This document shows positions 1-11,774 of a stretch of 64,000 bases of DNA, piece by piece. The DNA lies in assembly GCA_950106755.1 (NCBI GenBank), contig OX467092.1, positions 8,990,001-9,054,000 on the forward strand, read 5' to 3'. Source of the DNA: Climacium dendroides (taxonomy: Eukaryota; Streptophyta; Bryopsida; Hypnales; Climaciaceae). The translations under genes were made by a program, and so were the position numbers. Every line of letters begins with the position of its first letter. The stretch's first letter is position 1. The notes beneath the pieces were generated by a model. The model was given only the letters and a program-made list of their open reading frames with translations. It was not told the origin of the DNA and made no database searches.

Positions 1-2866
1 AATTGAAGAGCTCGAAGAGCCGGTGGAACAGGAAGCTGGTTGGGAAACACAAAAGAGCTTGGACAAGGAATATTTAAAGCACGAGTCCAAAATACAGAAT
101 TTGCCCTGTCAAGCAAAAGACAGCATGAAATTAGACCGCTGGCAAGACTGAAGAGAAATTCTAACCCTTGTGAACCTCTACCCCAGGCTAAGGATGGAAG
201 AAAGAAAGCTCTCACACACAAATTGATTCAAAAGTCGACTCGTGAAAGCAAGTGGAAAATGACGTCATATTTTGTAGCCATGCAGAGCACGACAATGGGA
301 TTCAAATCGAAAACCTAATGCAAGTACATTGTAGTTATTGTTGGTAAATGACACCTCATCCTATAGTGGGTACCATCCCAAAATTGTGATCAGCAAGAAC
401 TACAAAGAGGGAAAATCAAATCGGACTAAGGAAAAAAGTTCATAACAGAATACATTAGCAGCATGCAGACAATAGCATACAGCACATAGCATACAGAATA
501 TAGCTAATAACATGCTGCATGCGGAGTGTTGGGATTCTGGATGTATTTGCACATACCACATAAAGTCTTGAAATTCGACTTCTCTGCATGCGAACAACCC
601 CCCCTCCCAGATGAGTAATCAAGGTGCATCCTCGTATCATTCCATCCCTACTTCAGACATCCCTTACCTGGATCCAAAGATCACCAAAGTCACAGTAATG
701 ATACCGGTATACCCAAAATAGAATTCATTTTTAAGTGCACCAAATGAAGTATAAGGAATAATTAGGCAAAACAATCCACCGAATAATAATGACCAAATGA
801 ATACTAGCCACTATTAAACGCACAATAAAATATGTCTTTAGTAATACAACGTGAACTCGGCAGCAGCACGATGGTAGACACTACAAACGAGAATTGGACT
901 AATATCCGCCACAATTAGTCAGATGTTGTCACCTTCTCTCAGACTCAACAAAAGATAAGGCCTCTTCAGCAAACGTCTTCACCTTGTGTTCGAAAGCTAA
1001 TTTCAGTGATCTTCGCTGCATCATAGTAGACAAGAAAATTCGTATGGGTCAATTCATAGTAAATGCACTCCACGCTAAACGCAAAAACTGTTATATATGC
1101 AGAACTTTCTCACATCTTCAACATTGCTATACAAGTAGAAATGATGACCATACATGTTTGACCGTGATTAGCCCGTCTCTGTCGGATGCGCTTTAAATAT
1201 CCAGAGTCACACAATTTACCTTCAAAGACATACTATTCATTATCTGTTTCTCATAAGCGCATTCACGAAGGTGCCTTAAGTATGATTACGTCAAATGCAA
1301 TCTTAAGAAAAACATCAAAAGTGTTTCTGAATTTGCCTGTAGATGAGTTGCTTGATAAAGATGCGTCCCCTTCAACTCTAACAGCTCTTCCTCGGAGTAA
1401 CAAAGAGGAGTCCCGAACTTGGTTGGCAGCATGTCCAAGTATCTAGTTCAAGACATTAAGAACCGACCTTGAGGACCCGTATGATGCATGATCATCTCGA
1501 CGGCTTGAAAATTCGCCAGCTCACTCCTTACAACAGAATTAATAAGGAACACAATCTCAAAAGGATACGGGGCCCAGAACGACGATTGTCCTCGTGCGCG
1601 TTCAATGAGAAGAAATAGCAGTATGAGCATGCGATCATCAACCTCCCCCTCCCCCTCTTCGGCACCTTGCATTAACTTGCCGTAAAGACCTCCCAGCTCC
1701 GGGTCTTGCAGTACAGTCATGGGAGTGATTGCCAGATAAAGCGGGGTCACCATCAGCACTCCTAGAATCCCAAAGCAAACATGCATCAGTGAATCCTCGG
1801 TGTCTGTAAACCCTAAAAGGAACTTGGAGGAGGAAACAAAACTCAGATGTATTATAATATGTGACTTCTTTAACTTTGATAAGTGTTTGCTTCAAAGAAA
1901 GCACGTGAGGTATAGTGATCAAGAATTCGTTTGTACTAAGTAAGTTGGAAAAATAGTTTGAAGTCTTTTGTCACACTAATTTAAAAGTGAGATAAAAGCA
2001 TGTTATCAAAATATTGTCTAAAAAAGATGGAAATTGATGGCGAGAACATCAAAAATTCCCCAAATTGCAATTTTGTAACATTAGGTGACATCCAGCAATT
2101 CGAAATCTTTTCTGCTTTCAAAGAGATTGATATGGATTTACAATGCCTCGTTCCGTATTCACATAAGAAGAAGAAAAATAAATAAAGTTTGAAAATGGAC
2201 AATAATCCACCACATGGCGACTTCTCAAGTAAAGCTTGCATCCATATTGTGGTTGCGTGGTCCTTCAAGGGTTATCGTTGGCCACACCAGCTTAACAAAA
2301 TGTAGACATATGCATCCACATTACTACAAAATGAATGCACAGATGGAAAACCATTTCGCGACCAGCCAAGAATCTTTCATTTAGAAAAGAAACGCACCGT
2401 GTGCCGTGTCTTGAGTAGCGTATAGGCCAAAGCCTTCACCATTTGATCTAGGTCTTACTTCACAACACCTTGATTGCACACCATTTACCTGAAAATGTAA
2501 TTCCACTTCCTCAATTCGACAGAAACAAATGATAAAACAGGAAAGATGATGACGACATTAGCCAAAAACTAGAAATCTTGTGATTCAATTTTCAATCAAT
2601 CAAGAAAATTGCAATGCTCAGAGTCTGATTCAAAAATGCGCCATTCACGACCACCGAATTGGACTCTGAAACTCACAAACTGCGCACCAAAAAAAGGCAC
2701 CAAAACAAAGCAATACCGAGTCAGAAAGAGGGCGACTTACCAGCAACCATTCCCGAAATCGTTGCAATCGAACCTCATCCTGCTTCACATTGCCCTGCGA
2801 ATCCGCCATCACCTCGATAGGGTCAAATGCCTCCCATCGCAATGCATCAGCTTCCCCCATGACCAC
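1..2866 (-). CDS. SET-domain protein lysine methyltransferase, LSMT/SETD type (partial, 3' end outside window)
   Basis: Enzymes of this family transfer methyl groups from S-adenosylmethionine to lysines of non-histone proteins. I read exons 2866-2741, 2488-2398, 1761-1569, 1442-1337, 1015-933 and 105-1 (continuing off the left edge). All joins keep the reading phase. The protein runs from an N-terminal helix (DEVRLQRFREWLL) into GEGFGLYATQD, the SET-N strand, then TPLYLAITPMTVLQDPELG, LFLLIERARGQSSFWAPYLD, LELKGTHLYQAT and ANSVFWTRALNIPCPSSF. These blocks occur in this order in plant SETD proteins. The catalytic NHxxxPN and YGxKxN region lies outside the window. Exon 4 appears to end in a GC donor (CAG|gcaaat). 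The junction 933/105 is in phase, but relatives carry roughly 20 more residues before ANSVFW, so a small exon between 106 and 932 may be missed. The start could be Met1 (2866) or Met3. Family assignment is firm; substrate is unknown. Confidence 0.85.
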
Positions 2867-2964
2867 AGAACCAAGGAATTTCTCTAAACTCTAAGATCGC
2901 ATTCAATCCAAAAACACGAAATGCGATGCAATGCCAAAACCCGGTGATTGCTGGCTAGGGGTTT

Positions 2965-2973
2965 CTAGGGTTT
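2965..2973 (-). promoter_or_regulatory. telo-box-like motif upstream of the SET-domain gene
   Basis: An AAACCCTAG motif on the minus strand lies about 100 bp upstream of the first Met codon, inside a short C-rich tract that repeats the theme (AAACCCC, AAACCCCTAG). Telo-boxes are common in plant promoters of housekeeping genes. No TATA box is evident here, so the promoter call is an inference from position and motif only. Confidence 0.35.
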
Positions 2974-5698
2974 GGGGTTTGGGATTTGGTGCGGGAGCTT
3001 TGGGACCAGTTTTAGTTTTTTTTAACAGTGTCCCTCACTACAGAGGCCAGTTTTTGGAGGGACGAAACCAGAGAGGCCAGATTTCTGACAATCTGGCGAA
3101 ATTTTGCCAGAAAAAAAAGCCCTGAATTGGGACTGAATAAGTTTGATTCGCATAACGTTTGGATTGTGAAATTCTTTTATAGAATTTACCCAAACTCCAC
3201 TCCACTAGACTACCCTACGCTAGGGTCAGATTAGTCTTTTAAAAAATTCAAAATACAATTAAATATGGCATGTAATTAATACGATATGTAATGAAATTTT
3301 CAGAAATTTTAACAAGGCATAAATGAATAGTGTAGAAAATATTAATGAAACTAATCTTAATCCTCCAAAAAAATCACAAAGTTTGAGTTGTGAGTATCAA
3401 AGTCATGAGTATTGGTAAAATCTTGAGTATTGGTAAAGCTATGAATATTGTTAAAGGTCACAAAATATTTTGAACTGTGCTAAAGGTCATGAAATATTTT
3501 GAATTATGTAAAACAAACTTCTAGAAATTTTAAATCAAGTTAACAAATGGAAATTCAACCAAAAAAGAAATGACTTTGTATAGGGCCTAATGAATGTGAC
3601 CCTAATGTACAATAGTGCTACAAGACTTCTTAGGGGAAGCACAAGAACAAATTATTTACCATGGATGGTAAGATTTTAAAATTTGGAATTAGTAATTGAA
3701 ATCCTAAATCCCAAATTAGGTAACACTTGTCATGAGATACATAACTAATAGTCCAAAAGAAGGGTAGATTTTTACATCTATGACAAGCATGGATAACGAC
3801 TATGAATTAAAAAAACAATATTCTTATCTTTCCTTAAAAGACTTGTTGTACTACTTTAGACAAATACAAATTAACCCTATCAACTATCAATGTACTTTGA
3901 TTTGTCCTATTAGTCAATTAGAAGTTCTATGTGTTACAATGGTATCCAAATAACACAATATTAAATATATTTTATTATCTCTCTTAGTAGGAAGAGATAT
4001 AGCAATGGTGTACAATGGTTTAAAAGTCTAAAAATTATGTATTCAAATGAAAGTGAAACATACATTAAAAGCAATAGTGGTGGTGGAGTCCATCAATTTG
4101 AAGACTTTATTTTTATATTTAGTAGAATTTTGACATGTAGATATATGAACAATAGCATTAATTCTACTAGTAAAAGCATTGGTCATATAGACTTGAAAAA
4201 CATGATCTCAAAGACCCACAAATAGTCAAGTTGGTCATGTGAAGTCTTTTCATGGGTTTTCTCTTTAGTCTACCCAATCTATGTTTTTACTAGTGTTTTA
4301 AGATTATCATATGTGGATTTTAATATTTGCAATCAATATAATTTCAAAGAAGATTGTACTAAATATCATATGCAAAGAATTGTGCAAAAATAACACATAT
4401 TTATTTGGGTATAAATATTTGTAATTATCCAATTATTTGTATTTTTTTATAAAAATGATTTTCAAGTTTAAATTTCAATGTATTGTTTCTCATTCTAAAC
4501 TTCATTAACTTATATAGAGAAGCTGTACATTCACACATGAAAATGAAGGCTAAATTTATTTGATGGCGGTGATTTGATTTGAAGGTCATTGCCAAAGGTA
4601 TTTTGGGTATTAAAAAACTACTTTAAAAGTTTTTATAACTTTGTTCATGGCTACTTTTACCTTTTCAAGAAATTTCAAATTAACTTGAATTGTTTTTGAT
4701 ATTTTTACCAATTCATTTTCACTTGTTATTTAAAATTTTATGACAATTATAATTTATTATAAAATTGATAGGAGTTTTTTATATTAATAGATAATACATA
4801 GTTTTTTGTAACAATTATATTACATTGAAATTGAATATGAAATAATAGGTTAAATTGACCTCAAAAATGAAATTTGCCCCAAGAATAGAATTTGTCATTT
4901 AGAGGTGAATCCTTAATCCCAAATGACTAAGGGATGTTTTATGAGCTTATATCAATTTTAGGCAAGCAATAGCAATCTCAATTTTTTAATCCTATGGCTT
5001 GGATGGGTCACTTAGCACATTCTAGAAGCACTTAAGGAAATCAATCCTTTTATTTTTTGGGGTTTGTTATTCCCTACCAATGGCTTTTTTTTATGGGGAC
5101 TTAGTGAAGCATGTATAGACAATGTATAGATCCATTTGTGTTTGTTTAGGTATGAAAATTTGCACATACACAATGGGGTCACTTATTTGCCATCAACTTC
5201 AAGCCATCAATCAAGCAATGGCTTGGTAAGAAGTCAATTTCTTAAGGTTTGTCCATTCTCTCTTTCAAATGTCTACTTAAATTTTGATTCATCACATTAT
5301 AAAAGATTCTATTTCAACTCATTGAGATATTGTGACATTGCATCATGATTTGTGATTTGGCAACAAGTATCAATTTTGAATTAGTATTGTAGATTTTATA
5401 TCACATTTTTTCCTATTTTATTTTGCTCATAGAACCCAAGGCATTAATACGTACTTAGTTTTCAATGTTTCTTTCCATGAAGTTGACTAGCACTACAAAA
5501 TGCACTACAAAAATCACAACAACTCCCCTAAGTGGTTCAACCCTAAACCCTACAAAGAAGTTTTGTTGTGCATGGTAGATTCTCTTCTTCCATTGTTTTC
5601 CTGTAGTTTCGGGTTTAGGTGTGTAGTGCCACTTTGTTCCAGTGCGGTGTGATTTGTACAACATTGGCCCCTAAATTGCATTGTCATTCCTGATGTGT

Positions 5699-5743
5699 TG
5701 TGGTAGAGCTATGACTCCTGAGTCACTATATAGCTCTACCACA
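5699..5743. repeat. inverted repeat, 14-bp perfect arms
   Basis: Arms TGTGGTAGAGCTAT (5699-5712) and ATAGCTCTACCACA (5730-5743) are perfect complements around a 17-bp spacer. The spacer holds a smaller palindrome, GACTC-CT-GAGTC. It could be the remnant of a miniature transposon or an extruding hairpin. Confidence 0.8.
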
Positions 5744-5752
5744 CCATAGCTC

Positions 5753-5798
5753 ATACAAGCATGCATAGTTTTAACGTTAAAACTGTGCATGCTTGTAT
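5753..5798. repeat. 46-bp near-perfect palindrome with no spacer
   Basis: The 46-bp block is symmetric about the TTAACGTTAA centre (5771-5780). Of its 23 base pairs, 22 are Watson-Crick and the remaining one would be G·U in RNA. It starts ATACAAGCATGC and ends GCATGCTTGTAT. It lies only 9 bp after the inverted repeat at 5699-5743. Confidence 0.85.
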
Positions 5799-8038
5799 CT
5801 TGCAAGTGATGGATACATGTTTCCCTTGCCAATTTCTCATTACACTTTCATTTTTATTTGAAATTGTATTTCTCTCCCATGAATTTGACTTCATTTGATA
5901 TTCTACTATTTGTTTAAAATTCTGAAGAATGTTTCCTTGTACTTTTGACATTCTGATAGGTTTGGTGCTCCTAATGTGAGAACTTTCACCAAGAGATGTT
6001 AGAAGTGCAGTGTTTCCAACTTGTGAGGGCATTTTTTCTTTACTGTCTAAATGTGTTTCAATTGTCAGTTAAGATCACAAGAGAAATTTTTGAGAATGCA
6101 GAATTGTGCATTGACTTGGGCATCAGTGTTCTGCTACTGTAGTTTTATAAATTTTGACAAAAATATGAGTTTGTAAGCACATTTACTTTGTGATATACAT
6201 TGAGTACTTTGTTTGAACTACATCATGTTTTGAACACGTAAATGAGAGTTTCATGCAAGCCCGTTTTTTATTGTTTGTAGAGCATGTTTTGTTGTTTTGA
6301 TGTGTTGTTTCATGCTTCTTAAGTAAGAGGTCTGGAAAGCGGAAGCTAAATTTGAATTCAAGTTGAAATTAAATTCGGGGAGGTGAACATTCTTGAAATA
6401 TTTTTAATAAATTTATTTGAAAGCCAGATGGGATTGACATGTAATACAAATTGTTTCACATTTTTTTGAGCTTTGTGGAATTAGTTATGAATTGTTGAAG
6501 TTAAAATGACATTATTGTATCCTTGTATGTTTGAATTTTGAATATGCTCTCCACTTTTTTCTTATAGATATGACTATGGTGAATTTTGGTCAAACATATA
6601 TGTCCTAAATCCCGACCAAAGTGTCTTAACCAAAAAATAGTGTATGAAAAAGAAAGAAAAATTTCATACCAAGTAAAAATCCCAAGTGTTGGCATACTAA
6701 AACTAAGCTATTTGAAAACACATGGAAATAGGCTAAATTACATGCATGTAAACTTTGTACTTTTTTTCTAACACTTTTGCTTTCACTTTGCTTTTCAATT
6801 CATTTTTTTTCCTTATAAAGAAAATAGCCTAGAAAAATTGTGTTCACATGGATAGTATAAGCAATGATAAAGTGCTATAATATAGGCCATTTTGTAAAAT
6901 TGTGTAATTATAGGGGCCCATTTATTGAGGCCTTAGAAGTAAATAGTCCTAAAAAATATCCCTTCATTGCATAGGGGGTATAAAACATACATTTGAATTA
7001 ATAGTTACAAAATTATCTCCAATTTAGTCTCTTTATTCTCAACTTAGGCACATTGGGCAAAAGGAAAAAAAATTGTATTCGAATTGTTTTTTCTTGAATT
7101 TTTTTCTTATATTTCCAACTAAATTTTAAGAAGCAATTCATCAACTTGAAAAGTGTGTGAGGTACTAGATTTTTCTAGAAATATTTGGAAGATGAACAAT
7201 ACCAGTACAAAGTTATGGAAAAAACTTGAACTTTTGAGGTTATGGAAAAATTAAGACTTGAGAAATACTCACTATAAAATTTCAAGATTTAAAAGGTATC
7301 TCCCAATTATGAATTTTTTTTCACTTAGAAATTCAGGTACAATATATTCTAGTGAGTTATCCATATAATTGTACAGTTGGATCATAAAATTTTATATAAG
7401 TACATATTTTCTTAAACTACTTGGATTGAAATTGAAAACACATTTCACCTCACAATTCTTCAACTACTTGTTTGAATTAGGCTTAAATTACCTTACACCC
7501 TACAGGTTGGGCATGGGGCTTTGGTCGACAATGGGTGCTCCTCCCTTGGCTTGGAACAGCGGGTTTTTTTACTGTAGAACTTGTGTTCCTGGCAGCGTGC
7601 CATTGCATTATATTTGAAGGGACATCAGGATATTCCTTTCTTTATGTCAGAACTGGTGTTTAAATGCCAGAAAAACAACAACCCTGGTTTGGAATAGGCC
7701 AGCATGTTTGCCTTTCCTTGCTGCCTGGAAAGAAATGATAAAAGCTGCCACACAGAGTTCAAAAGACCACATGGCTCACTTGCAGGTTGAGTGCTTCGCA
7801 GACAGTCAGGCAGTTGAGAAAAGGACACCTGCATCATCTTCTTTGTAAGCTTTCCACACTCACCAAGGGTAGGGTACAGTACGGTCTGACTGATGCTTTG
7901 CTCTTTATGCTTTTGGGTTACTCACATCATGAGGGCTCACTCTTGGTACAAATTAAAAGTTGAGTCGATGCCTTGGCTTCTTTTGTTTTGGTTCAAGTCG
8001 ACAAGGTACACCAGCCCATTATCGTTTGCAGCCCGATT

Positions 8039-8226
8039 CCATCAATTTACCAGTCCAATTCCATCACCAACTTTTGGCCTCCGTTCCATCAATTTACCAG
8101 TCCAATTCCATCACCAACTTTTGGCCCCCGTTCCATCAATAGACCAGTCCAATTCCGTCACCAACTTTTGGCCCTCATTCCATCAATAGACCAGTCCAAT
8201 TCCATCACCAACTTCTGGCCCCAATT
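8039..8226 (+). repeat. tandem repeat, four units of 47 bp, inside MITE A copy 1
   Basis: The unit CCATCAAT..ACCAGTCCAATTCCATCACCAACTT.TGGCC.. recurs at 8039, 8086, 8133 and 8180, each exactly 47 bp apart, with few substitutions. The two other copies of this MITE hold the segment only once, so the array grew after insertion here. Confidence 0.9.
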
Positions 8227-8412
8227 CCATTTAAAATCCTCCCTAGTTCTCTTCATTTTATGACAGAAACAGAGAATTCTATGACAAAATCAAGGATATT
8301 ATGACAACAAGGGATAACGTGTCACTCCATTAATAGAAAATATCTAGTCCTTGAGTATGCAGTAAGGTAGATACACCCAAAATCGCTACAAATTTGGTTA
8401 TGGGTAATTGAA

Positions 8413-8872
8413 AGTGTAAGTACGGTAAACCAACCCATTGTAGTCAGAATGAGGAGTTTGGCATCATTTTGTTGCTGGAATTTTTCAATTTTTTTCCCAC
8501 ATTAGTACAAGTGTGAGAAATAGCAAGTGCAATTGAAATTATATTTTTTGGACAAAGTATGGATTTGCTAGAAATTTCTAAAGCATTGAGCCCAAAAAGT
8601 CCATAGACTACCTTAAGACCAACAAAATTTGAATTTGTAATGCTCATCTCACTGCCTAATGCAGTCAAGATATTTTCTATTATAGAAGGCCAAAAAATCA
8701 ATTTTTACAATGGACTTCACACTGAAAACTCAAAAGTTCCTAATGAAGTCAGTGTTCACTCCATTGCTGTCATGTTAGATATGCATTGTTGCTCACATCC
8801 CACATATTGAAAAGAAAACCATAATGGGTCATTTCTTAGGTGACTGCAATGGGCTATCTTACCTTAGTAAAT
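8413..8872. mobile_element. MITE family B, copy 1
   Basis: This 460-bp element is closely repeated at 19690-20133. Both begin with an AACCCATTGTAGTCAGAATG-like end and finish with the inverted partner ending in a GGTGACTGCAATGGGCTATC-type sequence. The interior is shared almost throughout, for example 'GAGGAGTTTGGCATCAT' and 'CTAATGCAGTCAA'. It lies within the broken family A copy, a nested insertion. Confidence 0.7.
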
Positions 8873-9334
8873 AGTAAATACAAGACAATGAAGATATGTG
8901 TAGAAAACAAAGAGGTGGACAATCAATTTTTGGATTTTGGCAAATCTAAGACCACAATAGGGAAACAAAATTTTGAAATTAGAGTATTTAAAATAGAACA
9001 TAGGTCACCTGAAAATGAAGTGGTTGCATTCAAAAACTCTCCCTCCCAAGGTGTCAAAATTGAAAGAAATGGAGGCGAAATCACACTATTATTATGGAGA
9101 AAAATAAATGAGCTCATGAACCAATAAGCAATAGAATGGTTTATTAGAGAAGTGAATGCTTAGTTATGTGAGCTTTGAAGCCTTTGACATGTACCTAACT
9201 TGTCAAAGTTTCTTCCAAAACTTGCTTTAAAAAAAACCCTGAAAATCCTATTTCAATTACTCACAATTTTCAAAATGTATTTACACCATTCTCAGGCTAA
9301 TTCTAGGAGGTGGCTTAAGGCTTAATGCAATTTT
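8873..9334. other. unassigned segment inside MITE A copy 1
   Basis: The segment holds an uninterrupted 95-codon reading frame (8840-9127, plus strand, partly overlapping the MITE B end). It has no similarity I recognise and AT-rich codons. I treat it as inserted non-coding repeat DNA. Confidence 0.3.
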
Positions 9335-9589
9335 AGGTGTACCTACCTTAATGGGTTGTTTAGGGAATTTTTTTGACCCCACTCTATAAGTAAATTTGTA
9401 ATTTTAGGGCTAACTACTTCAAAAATTCACAGAAATTACAATTCTAATTAGAAAGTTATAATTCCACTTGGGTTTGATCCATGAAACAAGCACACACCTC
9501 TGAAAAATATGTGTCCCTCTCAGAATTAACCCTAAGATAGTTAGATTGCAAATCAGGGTTGTAATGGGCTTGTCTACTTTAGTAGAGCA

Positions 9590-10583
9590 ATGAGCCTCTT
9601 ATGGAGGTCCAACCAAGGGTGAACATAAAAAAGACCCTCTATTTTGCGCCATTTCAATTTTATGAATTCAAGACCCTAGCTAATTTGGGGCCTTTGATTG
9701 AAAATATGAACTCAAAATTTCCAAAAAAAAAATTTGCATAGCAATTAATAAGTTCCTTCGTTTTCTTCAAGGATAAAATATAGGGGCAAAACCGCCTCCT
9801 GCAAGAGGCTCATAGTACTACTATAGATTCAAACTTTTGTTTTGGCATTGCAACATTTTTCAAATTATATTAATTTCCCTGCATACCATTTCAAAATTTC
9901 AAATGGAGTAGATTTCCCCTATTTCCTCCCTTTACCACACTAAGAGGACTAGGAGTCTTCATCGTGAAGAAATTTCACATAGACTAAGTTTTTGAGGGAT
10001 ATTGATTAGTGCAATAGATGTGACCATAGGAATATTAATACAATAGTGATCTATGAAAAATAGTTTACAACTTTAGGGCCAATTCTCACTATGGCTATTC
10101 AAGTTGAGAGGCCGTGGGAATAAGTGGCCAAACCTTTGGTGAGAGTCCAAAAAATAGGCTTTGAATAGGCAATAAATGATAGGAATTGGGGCTTTTGGTT
10201 GGTTGTAGTGTAAAGCCTTCAAGGGCCAAGCCAAAGTCCAAATCCATAACATTTGTTTGGCTTGTATCCATCTCTCTTCACTTGAAAAATCCATTCAATT
10301 TTTGAAATTTTCCTCTCACTCTTTCTAACCATGGATTCTAAAAAGAAGCACATTTTTGTTCTACTTTCAATTTTCATGGTTATAAAATATGTCATTGTGG
10401 GCATTTTGGTATTGCTAAAATTTGTAATTTTTGAATAAAATTCCCAAATGATGATGATGGTAGTTTTTATTGCCCAAAGACATAAGGTGAATTCTTAAAG
10501 GAAATATTGGCAAATTTCAAGATACAAAGTTTTTTTGGAACAAACATTTATGGGCTATTTTCTAATTTTGCTTTTTGAAAGCA
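9590..10583. other. intergenic, no gene seen; probable 5' flank of the Harbinger element
   Basis: No coding similarity is visible. The left terminus of the decayed PIF/Harbinger element must lie somewhere here, but I could not identify matching terminal inverted repeats. Confidence 0.4.
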
Positions 10584-11630
10584 GATGAAGGTGAGTCCAT
10601 CTAAATTTCAATATCTATGGATTTTTTTAGGGCTTGTTTTAAAGAAGAAGAATACACATCTCAAAGAAAATATTAGTGTAGAGTAGAGGATTGCAATAAC
10701 TCTTTTTCAATTAGCAATAGGTAATTCATTGCAAATGGTTGGTGATTTATTTGGAGTAGGATTGTATACAACTTCTACCATTGTGAAAGATTGTTGTGAA
10801 GCTATTAGGATTCATTTGAAACCATTGGTTTTTAAATAACCAAATCTTGCTTGGATGAAATAAATAGCAAAGGGGTTTGAAGCACTACATGATATTCCAC
10901 TTATTCTAAGGCAATAGAGGGTAACCACATCCCTATTAAAGCACCATCTCATGACCCTGTCACATATTATCGTCAAAAGGGATATTATTCATGTTTACTT
11001 CAAGGAATTGTAGATGCTAATTGTAGATTTTGGGACTATGATTTTGGATGGGTTGAATGGATCATGATTGGACCTTATTTCAAAAATTAGAAATTAGAAA
11101 GAAGACAATGAGAGGTGCATCTTTACCTTACAAATTCATTGGTGATGTTGCATATCCTATGAGGCCTTGGTTTTACTCACCATTCAAGGGAAAAGAGAAG
11201 GATTGCCTAGAAGAAAAGCACATTTATATTTTATCTAAACAAGCACTTGTATGACTATAGAAAGAGCATTTGGAATTCTAAAAGGAAGATGGTGCACATT
11301 ATTGAAAAGAAATGACATGCCACTCTAGAATGTGCTTAACATTGTTACAACATCTCTATGCCTCCCAATTTGTGCAATCTAGAGAATGATGAATTCTCCA
11401 TTGATTGGGCTAAAGAAGCAAAAAAGTTACAAGTTGAAGTCCATATGACATTAAGAAAAATGCAAGAAACAAATATGTTTCACCCTTTGGCATCATCATT
11501 GCAAGAAACGAGGAAATTCCCCCCAAAACCACAAGGTGAAGAAACTTCATTTAAAAAATTGGAAGAAAAAAAAATTGAGAATGAAAAAAAACTTACATGT
11601 GAAGAAACAAAAAAAAGACAAGAAAAATAA
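10584..11630 (+). pseudogene. PIF/Harbinger (ALP1/HARBI1-like) DDE transposase, degraded
   Basis: Conceptual reading in all three plus frames gives a continuous transposase broken by several stops and at least one frameshift. The N-terminal part reads QYLWIFLGLVL and RIAITLFQLAIGNSLQMVGD, with FGVG and STIVKDCCEAI; this is the helix-turn-helix region of the ALP1-like family. The catalytic core follows with AIEGNHIPIKAP (10911-10944), YYRQKGYYSCLLQGIVDANC, DHDW near 11066, then YKFIGDVAYPMRPW and TIERAFGILKGRW. The first catalytic position reads E where the family has D (AIDG.H). The Asp of the HD pair and the Glu of ERAFG are present. The tail (11358-11630) is Lys/Glu-rich. Stops at about 10838 and 11049 and the shift near 11250 make it non-functional. 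It converges with the Myb/SANT-like remnant downstream. Confidence 0.85.
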
Positions 11631-11774
11631 ATAACATGTTGATTGATTCAACTCAAGTTCATCTATTGCTAGTTGAAACTTTTAACAAAGCTCATTTGGC
11701 TAGAATGCAGACATTTAGTTTGAAAACTGTATGGATGATGACAATAGTTGTAGCTTAGATGAAGACTAACATAC

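Larger units (their letters stand above)
2990..8000. other. AT-rich intergenic DNA without recognisable genes
   Basis: No reading frame here resembles a known protein. Short reiterations occur at 3385-3510 (variants of 'gagtattggtaaa' and 'ggtcatgaaatattttga'). A pair of strong palindromes sits at 5699-5798 and is listed separately. The rest looks like decayed, unrecognisable repeat sequence. Confidence 0.5.
8005..9588. mobile_element. MITE family A, copy 1 (interrupted by another element)
   Basis: The left end (8005-8375) and right end (about 9335-9588) match the two halves of the copies at 18298-18722 and 29320-29760. Shared blocks include 'ACAAGGGATAA.GTGT.ACTCCATTA' on the left and 'AATTCCACTTGGGTTTGAT' on the right. 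The ends are inverted: ACCAGCCCATTA on the left against AAGCCCATTAC, the complement of the right end. About 960 bp has been inserted in the middle, including a family B copy (8413-8872). No protein is encoded, so it is a non-autonomous DNA element. Confidence 0.6.

Noticed and set aside
668..700. DFGDLWIQ reading as an exon of the SET-domain gene
   Set aside because: A donor-like GTAAGG follows, but no AG acceptor occurs in a usable position and phase upstream, and the join to the next exon is out of frame with the match.
7369..7617. 82-codon frame on the plus strand
   Set aside because: No similarity recognised, and base composition is that of surrounding non-coding DNA.
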